DNA of 54,960 nt from an uncultured Oscillospiraceae bacterium (GTDB lineage: Bacteria > Bacillota > Clostridia > Oscillospirales > Oscillospiraceae), in NCBI GenBank assembly GCA_947589225.1, contig CANQBC010000014.1:1-54960 (forward strand), in the 5' to 3' direction. The notes below the pieces were generated by a model. That model searched no databases, was not told where the DNA came from, and saw only the letters and a program-made list of their open reading frames with translations. A program made the translations under genes and the position numbers. This document shows, piece by piece, positions 27,431-35,118 of the stretch (positions are counted from its first letter, which is position 1; every line of letters begins with the position of its first letter).

Positions 27431-27745
27431 TGCCAAAGGGATGCGTTCGGGATCCCCGGCGTGAATTCTGCGGAATCCACGCCGGGAATCCCTGCTGTCG
27501 CCCTGCGCGCGCCGCCGGGATCCCCGCGCAATCATGATTGCGTGGGGAAAGGACGAGCCAAGCCTGCGCCTGAACCCTGCCCTTGCGGCGGGGCGAGGTT
27601 AAGCGGCTTGCGCGAGGACGCGGGCACACTTGGGCGACAAGAGGGATTTTTTGCGAGGCGCAGCCCCGCAAAAAATATTTAATTTGGGGTTTTCTAAAAG
27701 GATTTTTTCCAAGGCGCGTGTCCTTGGAAAAAATATTTTATAGGG
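27431..27745 (+). repeat. Dispersed palindromic element, copy 2
   Basis: Palindromes lie at about 27456-27485 and 27523-27548, with a core from about 27524 to 27648 that is roughly 96% identical to the complement of 41642-41765. Two A/T-rich hairpins follow (about 27645-27677 and 27701-27735). It fills most of the 444-bp gap between infB and rbfA. A small frame (27461-27682) spans it but has only a weak ribosome binding site. Confidence 0.8.
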
Positions 27746-27837
27746 CGTTGGGGAAAAAGCGGCCAAAGGGAGATACTCTCTGTGGGGACGGTCTCTCCGG
27801 CCGGCCCGACGACACCCTGTTGAAAGGAAACGATACT

Positions 27838-28212
27838 ATGCCATCCAACCATATAAACCGCGTCAACGAGGACATTCGCCTGTGCATGGACAAGCTTCTC
27901 CGGGAGGTCAAGGATCCCCGGATCCACCAGGGGCTTCTGTCCGTCACCGCCGTGGAGACAAGCGGCGACTTGAAGTATTCCAAAATCTACCTGAGCGTTT
28001 TGGGCCTTGAGGACGAAAAGGCCCTGAAGCAGGGGCTGAAGTCCGCCTCCGGGTGGCTGCGGCGGGAGCTGGGACAGCGTCTCAGGCTTCGCAACACGCC
28101 GGAGCTGAGCTTTATCATCGACCATTCCATCGAGGAGGGAGCGCACATCAATTCGCTCCTCGCCTCCCTGGACATAAAGCCGGAGGAGGAGACGGAAGAT
28201 GACGGTGAGTGA
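27838..28212 (+). CDS. rbfA: Ribosome-binding factor A
   Basis: The 124-residue KH-type protein needed for 16S rRNA 5'-end maturation shows NRVNEDIRLCMDKLLREVKDPRIHQGLLSVTAVETSGDLKYSKIYLSVLG and the HINSLL ending of the family. The ATG at 27838 has GAAAGG upstream. It begins a second cluster (rbfA-nrnA-truB-ribF) now separated from infB by the repeat element. It overlaps nrnA by 14 bp. Confidence 0.93.
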   Translation: MPSNHINRVNEDIRLCMDKLLREVKDPRIHQGLLSVTAVETSGDLKYSKIYLSVLGLEDEKALKQGLKSASGWLRRELGQRLRLRNTPELSFIIDHSIEEGAHINSLLASLDIKPEEETEDDGE

Positions 28213-29140
28213 CGCCGCCCGCTGGCTTTCGGAGCGCGACAACTACCTTATCCTGACCCACACCCGCCCGGACGGGGACACCCTGGGCTCCGCCGGGGCG
28301 CTGTGCCACGCCCTCCGGAGGGCGGGAAAAAGGGCGTATTTGTATCCGAACCCGGAGGTGACGGAGAAATTTGCCCCCTTTGTGGAGCCGCTTTTTGCGG
28401 AAGCGGGCTTTCGGCCCGCGCACATTATCAGCGTGGACATCGCCTCCCCCAACCTCTTTCCCACGGGCTTTGAGGGGCGGGTCGAGCTGGCCTTCGACCA
28501 CCACCCCTCCAACTCCGGCTTTGCGGAGAACACGGTCCTGGACGCCTCCCGCGCCGCCTGCGGGGAGATCATTTTAGACCTCATCGGCCTTCTCCACGGC
28601 GGGCCTTCCAAGGAGGAGGCGGACCTTCTCTACATCGCCGTCAGCACCGACACCGGCTGCTTCCAGTACGCCAACGTGACGGAGAATACATTTCTGGCCG
28701 CCGCGGCCCTGGCGAAAGCCGGGGCGGACACCGCGGGGCTTTCACGCCTGTTCTTCCGAACCTTCTCCCGGGCCCGTCTTGCCTTAGAGGGGGCGGTGTA
28801 TTCCGGCCTTCGCACCTTCCACAACGGCGAGATCGTCGCCAATGTGGTCACCCAGGACATGGTGCGGAAAGCCGGCGTCACGGAGAACGACATGGACGAT
28901 CTGGCGGCCCTGGCCGGCAAGCTGGAGGGCCATCAGGTCAGCGTCACCATCCGGGAAAACGAAAACGATTCCTGCCGGGTTTCCCTGCGCTCCGGCAAGC
29001 GGGTCAACGTCTCTGAAATAGCCAAGCTCTTCGGCGGCGGCGGGCACGCCATGGCCGCCGGCTGCACGATCAAGGCCGACCCGGAGACGGCCCTTTTCAG
29101 GCTCCTGCCGCCCATTGAGGCGGCATTGGAGTCCCGTTGA
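28199..29140 (+). CDS. nrnA: DHH-family phosphoesterase (NrnA-like nanoRNase/pAp phosphatase)
   Basis: The 313-residue cytoplasmic enzyme degrades very short RNA and/or pAp. It has the metal-binding motif THTRPDGDTLGSAG near residue 20, DIASPN, the DHH signature FDHHPSN (about residue 100), STDTGCFQ, and a C-terminal DHHA1 domain with GGGGHAMAAG. The start lies inside rbfA behind GGAGGAG. Its place between rbfA and truB is standard for Firmicutes. Confidence 0.9.
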   Translation: MTVSDAARWLSERDNYLILTHTRPDGDTLGSAGALCHALRRAGKRAYLYPNPEVTEKFAPFVEPLFAEAGFRPAHIISVDIASPNLFPTGFEGRVELAFDHHPSNSGFAENTVLDASRAACGEIILDLIGLLHGGPSKEEADLLYIAVSTDTGCFQYANVTENTFLAAAALAKAGADTAGLSRLFFRTFSRARLALEGAVYSGLRTFHNGEIVANVVTQDMVRKAGVTENDMDDLAALAGKLEGHQVSVTIRENENDSCRVSLRSGKRVNVSEIAKLFGGGGHAMAAGCTIKADPETALFRLLPPIEAALESR

Positions 29141-29153
29141 CAAACGGCATGGC

Positions 29154-29195
29154 GTCCGCCCAGTGGGCGGACACCCCCCGCCGCCTGGGCGGCGG
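29154..29195 (+). other. Two GC-rich hairpins before truB
   Basis: An 8-bp stem (29154-29161 with 29165-29172) and an 8-bp stem (29178-29185 with 29188-29195) lie directly upstream of the truB ribosome binding site. They could insulate or gate truB translation. Confidence 0.5.
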
Positions 29196-29209
29196 CACCA
29201 CCCGCGGAG

Positions 29210-30088
29210 GTGAAAAAAACGAACGGTATCCTCATTGTTGACAAGTCCTCCGGCTGGACCAGCCAGGACGTTTGCTCCAAGCTCCGGGGCGTCCTCCACG
29301 AAAAACGCGTGGGCCACTCCGGCACTCTTGACCCCATGGCCACGGGCGTACTGCCCGTTTTCGTGGGCCGCGCCACTCGGGCCGTGGAGTTTGCGGAGAA
29401 CGACCGCAAGCGCTACACCGCCGCCCTGCGCCTCGGCATCACTACCGACACCCAGGACACAACCGGAACTGTCCTTGAGACAAGCCCCGTGGGTGTCACG
29501 GAAGCCGCTTTTCTCGAGATCCTTCCGGAGTTTACGGGCCGGCTTTCGCAGACCCCGCCCATGTACTCCGCCGTGAAGATCGGCGGCAAAAAGCTCTATG
29601 AGCTGGCCCGCCGGGGCGAAACTGTGGAACGCCCGGCCCGGGAGATCGCCGTGTACAGGCTCGACCTTATGGGACGGGACGGGGAAGATTTTCTTTTGGA
29701 CATTGAGTGCTCCAAGGGCACCTATGTGCGCACACTCTGCCACGATATAGGGCAGAGGCTCGGCTGCGGAGGGTGTATGGCCTCCCTCCGGCGCACCCGC
29801 GCGGGAGCCTTCGGCATTGAGGACGCCCGCACCCTTGACGAGATCCTCGAAAAGGCCGGCTCCGGCGCCCTTGAGGGGCTGCTCCTGCCGGTGGACAGTC
29901 TCTTTAAATCCCGCCCCGCGCTCACCATATCCCCATCGGACGAGGGGAAATGCCGCTGCGGCGCGGCGTTTCCCGCAGACGTCCCGGACGGGGACTACCG
30001 GGTCTACGCCCGGTCAGGCGAATTTCTCATGCTTGGCAGGGCGCGGGGCGGCGTGATGGGGACAGTAAAAAGCTTTTTTGCCGTGTGA
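29210..30088 (+). CDS. truB: tRNA pseudouridine(55) synthase TruB
   Basis: The enzyme makes the universal pseudouridine-55 in the tRNA T-loop. It shows NGILIVDKSSGWTSQDVC, the catalytic GHSGTLDPMATGVLP motif, RYTAALRLG, QTPPMYSAVKI, CSKGTYVRTLCHDIG, and a C-terminal PUA-like domain. The start is problematic. The only in-frame conventional start is GTG 29210, which overlaps the GGAGG ribosome binding site (29206-29210). The ideally spaced codon is ACG at 29219, and no in-frame ATG exists upstream. Coordinates use the GTG. Confidence 0.9.
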   Translation: MKKTNGILIVDKSSGWTSQDVCSKLRGVLHEKRVGHSGTLDPMATGVLPVFVGRATRAVEFAENDRKRYTAALRLGITTDTQDTTGTVLETSPVGVTEAAFLEILPEFTGRLSQTPPMYSAVKIGGKKLYELARRGETVERPAREIAVYRLDLMGRDGEDFLLDIECSKGTYVRTLCHDIGQRLGCGGCMASLRRTRAGAFGIEDARTLDEILEKAGSGALEGLLLPVDSLFKSRPALTISPSDEGKCRCGAAFPADVPDGDYRVYARSGEFLMLGRARGGVMGTVKSFFAV

Positions 30089-30098
30089 GGTGGTAGGA

Positions 30099-31034
30099 TT
30101 GGAAATTGGACACAGAGTCATCGCCCTGGGCTTCTTTGACGGGGTGCATCTGGGCCACGCCGCCCTGCTGCGCGCCGCCCGGGAGCTTGCCGGACAGTAT
30201 AAGGTGACGCCGGCTGTCATATCCTTTGATACGCCTCCCGGAAAAACCATCGACGGCCAGCCCGTCCCCATGATAAACTCCCCTCTGGACCGGGCGGACA
30301 TCATGCGCCGCCTTTTTGGCATCGACGACCTCATTTTCCTCCACTTTGACGACGAGCTCAGGCATATGCCCTGGGATCGCTTCGTGGAGTGGCTGAAAAC
30401 CGACTTTGGCGCCGTGTGCCTGGTGGCGGGCTACGACTTCCGCTTCGGCTACGGCGGCTTGGGAAATGCCCGGCTCCTGAGCGAAAAGTGCGCGGAGCTC
30501 GGCCTGGGCTGTCATATCGTCCCCCCTGTGCTTTACGACGGGGAGCCCATAAGCTCCACGCGCATCCGCGCCCTTTTGCTGGAGGGCCGGTGCCAAAAGG
30601 CCGTGGAGCTTCTGGGCCATCGGCATCTGCTCAACGACACGGTGCGCAGCGGCTACCGCTTCGGGCGCACCCTGGGCACGCCGACCATCAATATGCGCTT
30701 CGAGGAGGGCGTTCTTGTGCCCCGCCACGGGGTGTACATAGCCGAGGCACACATATTGCAGTCGAATCAGTGCTTTCCCGCCGTCACCAACATCGGCGTG
30801 CGTCCCACCGTGGGCGGCGAGACGGCGGTCAGCGTGGAGAGCCATCTTCTGGGCTTCGAGGGCAACCTCTACGGCCGGCCCATCCGGGTGGAGCTTTATA
30901 AGTTCCTCCGGGACGAGATCAAATTTGACAGGATCGAGGAGCTGCGGGCCCAGATCCGCTCCGACGCCGCCGAGACGCTGGCGTTCTTTGACCGCAACCC
31001 CATCGACCCCTTTGACTACCCCCAATGGCGGTGA
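30099..31034 (+). CDS. ribF: Bifunctional riboflavin kinase/FAD synthetase
   Basis: The 311-residue enzyme makes FMN and FAD from riboflavin. The N-terminal adenylyltransferase shows ALGFFDGVHLGHAAL and ISSTRIRALLLEG. The C-terminal kinase shows RFGRTLGTPTINM, PRHGVYIAE and NIGVRPTV. The start is TTG at 30099, just after GAGGTGGTAGGA, 10 bp past truB. An FMN riboswitch is neither expected nor seen here, because the gene is within the ribosome-maturation cluster. Confidence 0.93.
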   Translation: MEIGHRVIALGFFDGVHLGHAALLRAARELAGQYKVTPAVISFDTPPGKTIDGQPVPMINSPLDRADIMRRLFGIDDLIFLHFDDELRHMPWDRFVEWLKTDFGAVCLVAGYDFRFGYGGLGNARLLSEKCAELGLGCHIVPPVLYDGEPISSTRIRALLLEGRCQKAVELLGHRHLLNDTVRSGYRFGRTLGTPTINMRFEEGVLVPRHGVYIAEAHILQSNQCFPAVTNIGVRPTVGGETAVSVESHLLGFEGNLYGRPIRVELYKFLRDEIKFDRIEELRAQIRSDAAETLAFFDRNPIDPFDYPQWR

Positions 31035-31071
31035 GCACCCGCCGCAAACCCTTTGGAAAGGAGGCTGCCCC

Positions 31072-31863
31072 GTGTCCAACGAAATAACCCTGAAGGAATG
31101 GAGCGTCATCTATGTGCCCGGCTGCGACTACATGCTTGCCGGTACCGCCGATAACCACCCAAAGCTGGGCATAAACGCCCGGATATCCCACACCTCCTCC
31201 GTCAAGTCCTTTGAGATTGTGGAGGATGTGGCGCGGGTGGAGACGCAGTCCAACACATATCTGTGCCCGCTCAAGTATCTTGACCTGTGGACGTGCCTTG
31301 ACGAGCCCATGGGCGAAGAGGGCAATGCTATCGGCGACATGGAGTGCGTTTTCAACTACGTGCGCTACAAGTTGCGCCCCAGCTCCATGACCGACCTCTT
31401 TACCCCGGATCTCAAGGAGTTTGAACATATCGATGAGCTGCGGCGCGCCGGCGCAAGAGAGCTTGCCGCTCAAAAGTCGGAGAACGTCAAGCGGATGATG
31501 GACTACGCCGCCAAATTTGACAAGAGCCTGTACATAGAATTGAGCTCCGTCTCCATCGGAAGCACCGGCGTTTACAATATGGACGGAAAGACCGGGGTCA
31601 TTGAACCCGAGTTCCGCACCGGTCTTGTGTATGACAGCGTCTGCTACACGAAGGCCGGCCTTCTGGACTTCCGCTACTGGCCCTACCGGGGGCCCCGGCA
31701 GGATTCCAGGGTATACGCGTGGTCGGACGGTCTTAACCATGTGCTGATAAGGAATTTGAAGGCGATGGACATAACCTTCAACGGCCAGCGCCTCCGCTCC
31801 GGCATCGTCACAGAGCTGACCCGTCCCCCCGAGTTTCCGGCCCCGGGGCCCGACGCGCCGTAA
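31072..31863 (+). CDS. Protein of unknown function at the end of the ribF cluster
   Basis: I do not recognise a family. The 263 residues are mixed alpha/beta without membrane segments or signal peptide. It opens EWSVIYVPGCDYMLAGTADN, has LGINARISHTSSVKSFEI and a central GDMECVFNYVRYKLRPSSMTDLF, and ends in a proline-rich tail (PPEFPAPGPDAP). GTG 31072 is preceded by AAGGAGG at 8 nt, a strong site, so it is well translated. It follows ribF by 37 bp and ends at a terminator, so it belongs to the same transcript. A link to translation or flavin metabolism is only positional. Confidence 0.7.
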   Translation: MSNEITLKEWSVIYVPGCDYMLAGTADNHPKLGINARISHTSSVKSFEIVEDVARVETQSNTYLCPLKYLDLWTCLDEPMGEEGNAIGDMECVFNYVRYKLRPSSMTDLFTPDLKEFEHIDELRRAGARELAAQKSENVKRMMDYAAKFDKSLYIELSSVSIGSTGVYNMDGKTGVIEPEFRTGLVYDSVCYTKAGLLDFRYWPYRGPRQDSRVYAWSDGLNHVLIRNLKAMDITFNGQRLRSGIVTELTRPPEFPAPGPDAP

Positions 31864-31897
31864 GGAAACGGAACACTGAAACGCGCTCCGTTTCCTT
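31862..31897 (+). terminator. Terminator of the rbfA-ribF cluster
   Basis: An 11-bp stem (31862-31872 with 31887-31897) is followed by T residues and overlaps the stop codon of the upstream gene. Confidence 0.7.
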
Positions 31898-31977
31898 TTT
31901 CCGAAAAGGGCGGCCCTCTTCGGGCGGGGAGGGCTCTGCCGGCCCAGTTCGCGCGCTCCTCCGCCCGGAAAAAGCGA

Positions 31978-32013
31978 AAAATGGTTCGGATCTGCCGATC
32001 CGAACCATTTTTT
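31978..32013. terminator. Bidirectional terminator between convergent operons
   Basis: A perfect 15-bp stem with a TGCC loop, A-run on one side and T-run on the other, lies between the plus-strand cluster and the minus-strand gene ending at 32048. Confidence 0.85.
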
Positions 32014-32047
32014 CGTATATTCCTCTCGTCTGACAAGGCCGCCGGTG

Positions 32048-33652
32048 TCAGCTGTTCTCCACCTGCCAGCGGTAGAGGAAGGTGATCATCTGCCCCCTCT
32101 CCACCGGGGCATAGGGGGAAAAGGTGGTGGTGGAGGTTCCGGAGGTGATGGGCGTCTTCTGGCTGACGGCCCACAGGATGGCATGGGTATACGCGCCCGC
32201 CGGCGGCACGTCCGTAAAGGGATTGTCCACCCCGGCGGCGGTCTCTCCCTCCGCCCGGTGGATGAAGGTCATGGCCGCTCCGCGCTCCACGGCGCTCTCC
32301 GGGGAGAATACCGTATCCGAGACGCCCCTGGCGATGCCCTTCTCAAAGGCCCACAGCACCGCGTCATAGTAGGGCGCGGACGCGGGAACGTCGGTGAAGG
32401 GCATCTGCGTGGAGGTGGGCTTGGGCGAGCCGCAGGCGTTCCAGAGCATGGCGACGACCTCCCAGCGTGGGCAGGCGGAGTATGCCCCGAACGCGGTGTC
32501 GCTCACGGGCTCCACATAGCCGTTTTTCACGCCCCACAAAATGGCCGGGGTGTAGCTGCCGCCCGCCGGTGCGTCGGTGAATTGCGGGTTGAGCCTCTTT
32601 ATGGCGCTTTGCAGATTGAAAAACTCCACGCTGTAGGAAAAATCCGCGTTGGCGCCGGACAATGTCTTAAGGCCGGTAAGGGTGACGGTATACCTGCCGT
32701 CATAGTTGTCTATCCCGGCGGGCCGGAAGATGACGCAGTTGTCAACGCCGTAGTTCGACCCCTCCACAGTGAAGTAATCCCCTGAGGCGGAGGGCGTATA
32801 GCCGGAGCCGGAGAATTCCCACGTCCTGCCGTCGCTTTCACGCCTCAGCGTGACCTTCACCTCATTAATGGAGGACTTGGAAAATTTGTCCGGGCTCAGC
32901 GTTACGCTCCAGGCGGTGTTGTTTTCAAAGAAATCCTCCCCTGCGGGGAAATAGCCCGACGCCGGCCACGATATGAAGTCATAGGTCTGTTTGGGGCCGG
33001 ACCGGCTGAAGGAATACATGGCCGTGAAGGTACCCAGATTCTCCGAAAAGCAGTGTCCGAAGCCGGTTTTGTCCATCGTGGGATTCAGCGCCCAGCGGCG
33101 GTGGCCGAGCTTACTTATGTTGACGATATCGGTATCGCTCATCCACATATCGACGGAAAACACAAGATCCGTTTTCCAGCTTGACCAGGCAATGTTGGAC
33201 TCCGACGCGCCCTTGGCGCCGAGGGAGTAGATGGTATTGCCAAGCCCCTCCGCCTGACCGGGGTAGTGGCTCAGCTCCCCGTACAGGGCGTCCACATACG
33301 CCCCCGCCTGGGCCAGCTCCCCGTACCGGGCGTCCACCGTCACGGCGGGAAGTCCCGCGATTTTCCGAAGATCGTTCAGGCGCGTCAGCGCCGCGTCGTT
33401 GTGGGCCGCCGCGATTTTGCCCGCGTCCTCATAGGGGGCGTCCATGTCCGGCTTGCGCTCGTATAGGGCCTCCGGGTCCGCCTCCGGCTCGGCGGCGAAC
33501 AGCGCCGCGATCTTTTCCCGCGTGAGCTTCTCCTGCCCGTAAACGCCGCTCTCAAGGGCGGGGAGGCCGTCGGCCCTGGCGGGAGCGGGGATCAGCGCGG
33601 CCAACAGCGCAAGGGCAAGGGCAAACGCCGCCGCTCTTCCACGTTTCCTCAT
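32048..33652 (-). CDS. Secreted CAP-domain protein with three SLH repeats
   Basis: The 534-residue product has a signal peptide (about 1-27) and an N-terminal CAP/SCP-like domain (about 80-250; AALTRLNDLRKIAGLP, ...HRRWALNPTMDKTGFGHC). A beta-rich middle region (about 250-350) follows, then three S-layer homology repeats (from about 358, 420 and 485, each with FTDVP/FTDAP and AILWAVxxG elements). SLH domains bind secondary cell-wall polymers, so this is surface-attached. The function of bacterial CAP domains is mostly unknown. AGGAGG lies 7 nt before the ATG, and the gene follows rluD by 12 bp, the last of the ileS-lspA-rluD operon. Confidence 0.85.
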   Translation of the reverse strand: MRKRGRAAAFALALALLAALIPAPARADGLPALESGVYGQEKLTREKIAALFAAEPEADPEALYERKPDMDAPYEDAGKIAAAHNDAALTRLNDLRKIAGLPAVTVDARYGELAQAGAYVDALYGELSHYPGQAEGLGNTIYSLGAKGASESNIAWSSWKTDLVFSVDMWMSDTDIVNISKLGHRRWALNPTMDKTGFGHCFSENLGTFTAMYSFSRSGPKQTYDFISWPASGYFPAGEDFFENNTAWSVTLSPDKFSKSSINEVKVTLRRESDGRTWEFSGSGYTPSASGDYFTVEGSNYGVDNCVIFRPAGIDNYDGRYTVTLTGLKTLSGANADFSYSVEFFNLQSAIKRLNPQFTDAPAGGSYTPAILWGVKNGYVEPVSDTAFGAYSACPRWEVVAMLWNACGSPKPTSTQMPFTDVPASAPYYDAVLWAFEKGIARGVSDTVFSPESAVERGAAMTFIHRAEGETAAGVDNPFTDVPPAGAYTHAILWAVSQKTPITSGTSTTTFSPYAPVERGQMITFLYRWQVENS

Positions 33653-33664
33653 CTTTCATCCTCC

Positions 33665-34576
33665 TTATCCGTTCTTTTTTCTCAGCTTCTCAAGGGTCTT
33701 TTCAAAATAGGCCGGCATGGGACACTCCAGCTCCACGCTCTCCTTTGTCGTGGGGTGGATAAACCGCAGCTTTTTGGCGTGCAGGCACTGTCCCTCCAGC
33801 CCAGGCACCGGCTTTTTCGCGCCGTACACCGTGTCCCCCAGGATCGGGTGGCCGATATACGCCATATGGACGCGGATCTGGTGGGTTCGGCCCGTTTCCA
33901 GCCGGCACTCCACCAGCGTAAACCCGTCAAACCTCTCAAGCACCCGCCAGTGGGTGACGGCCGGCTTGGAGTTCTTTTCCGTGACGCACATCTTCTTCCG
34001 GTCGGTGGGATGGCGTCCGATGGGCGCGTTCACGGTGCCGGCGTCGTCGCGGAGAGTGCCCACGACAATACACTCATACGTTCTTGAAAGCGTGTGGTCG
34101 GCAAGCTGCGCCGCCAAACATTTGTGGGCGGCGTCGTTTTTCGCCGCGATAATAAGCCCCGACGTATCTTTGTCGATACGGTGGACGATGCCCGGACGCA
34201 AAACGCCGTTGATCCCCGAAAGCTCGTCCCCGCAGTGGGCGATGAGGGCGTTGACAAGCGTGCCGTCCGGGTGTCCCGGCGCGGGGTGGACCACCAGCCC
34301 CTTGGGCTTGTTGACCACGATCACGTCCCTATCCTCAAAGACCACATCCAGCGGTATGTCCTCCGCCGTGACTTCAAGTGCTTCCGGTTCCGGAATGTCA
34401 ATAAGGAGCACGTCGCCGGGCTCGGGCCGGAAGCTCTTCTTCACCGGCTTTCCCCGGCAGGTGACACGCCCGTCCTCCAGCAGCTTCTGGACGAACGCGC
34501 GGCTCAGCTCCGGCATGGCCCGGGCGATAAGGGCGTCGACCCGGCCGGCCTCACTTACCGTCAGTGTCGCCGTCAC
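33665..34576 (-). CDS. rluD: RluA/RluD-family 23S rRNA pseudouridine synthase
   Basis: The 303-residue RNA-modification enzyme has an N-terminal S4 RNA-binding domain (about 10-65). The catalytic domain carries HRIDKDTSGL (Asp135), NKPKGLVVHPAPGH and the late RTHQIRVHMAYIGHPILGD. The start is GTG 34576 inside lspA (26-bp overlap), preceded by GGGGGAGAAGG. The usual lspA-rluD order supports the call; the target uridines cannot be assigned. Confidence 0.9.
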   Translation of the reverse strand: MTATLTVSEAGRVDALIARAMPELSRAFVQKLLEDGRVTCRGKPVKKSFRPEPGDVLLIDIPEPEALEVTAEDIPLDVVFEDRDVIVVNKPKGLVVHPAPGHPDGTLVNALIAHCGDELSGINGVLRPGIVHRIDKDTSGLIIAAKNDAAHKCLAAQLADHTLSRTYECIVVGTLRDDAGTVNAPIGRHPTDRKKMCVTEKNSKPAVTHWRVLERFDGFTLVECRLETGRTHQIRVHMAYIGHPILGDTVYGAKKPVPGLEGQCLHAKKLRFIHPTTKESVELECPMPAYFEKTLEKLRKKNG

Positions 34577-35054
34577 CCTTCTCCCCCTCTTTCCGTCTTT
34601 TCTTCTCCCGCTCCTCCCGCGTCGTGCGGACTATGTACAGGACGCAGAAAAGCACAGCCCCCACGTCGATAAACGTGTCGGCCAGATTAAAAACGGCAAA
34701 GCGTACAAACTCCGGGTTGATCATGTCCACCACATACCCCAGGCACGCCCGGTCGATAAGATTTCCGACAGCGCCGCCCAGCACCAGGGCCAGACTTGCC
34801 TTCTCCCATCCGGATAATTTGCCCCGGAGGATCAGCGCGGTCAACGACAGCGCCACGGCGCCGGAGACCGCCGCCAATATCCAGGTGTGCTCCGACAGCA
34901 TGGAGAAGGCCATCCCGGTATTTCTTATGTGGGTTAGGCCAACAAAGCCGGGGATCAGCTCCAGATACCCGTCCAGGGGGATGGTCTGAACGACCCAGTA
35001 TTTAAACAACTGATCAACGCCGCACAGAGCCGCGGCGAGAAGGAGATAGAGCAT
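34551..35054 (-). CDS. lspA: Lipoprotein signal peptidase (SPase II)
   Basis: The 167-residue four-helix membrane protease cleaves lipoprotein signals and would process the three lipoproteins encoded in this window. Catalytic aspartates are Asp101 (GNLIDRA) and Asp126 (FNLADTFIDVG). The C-terminus is a long charged tail (REEREKKRRKEGEKGDGDTDGK). AGGAG lies 8 nt before the ATG. It sits between ileS and rluD. Confidence 0.93.
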   Translation of the reverse strand: MLYLLLAAALCGVDQLFKYWVVQTIPLDGYLELIPGFVGLTHIRNTGMAFSMLSEHTWILAAVSGAVALSLTALILRGKLSGWEKASLALVLGGAVGNLIDRACLGYVVDMINPEFVRFAVFNLADTFIDVGAVLFCVLYIVRTTREEREKKRRKEGEKGDGDTDGK

Positions 35055-35073
35055 AATATCTCTCCTTACGGAT

Positions 35074-35097
35074 CGAGGGCAGCGTCCGCTGCCCTCG
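35074..35097 (-). other. Hairpin between ileS and lspA
   Basis: A perfect 11-bp inverted repeat with a 2-nt centre has no T run. It is a likely processing or stabilising hairpin inside the operon. Confidence 0.45.
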
Positions 35098-35118
35098 GTT
35101 TGATCGGATCACGATCCC

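Noticed and set aside
25288-27531. A 747-codon open frame antisense to infB
   Set aside because: Same reason: low-complexity Gly/His/Val translation opposite a conserved gene.
31898-31977. A fourth copy of the dispersed element between the two terminators
   Set aside because: It is GC-rich and contains short palindromes but shares no stretch with the three related copies.
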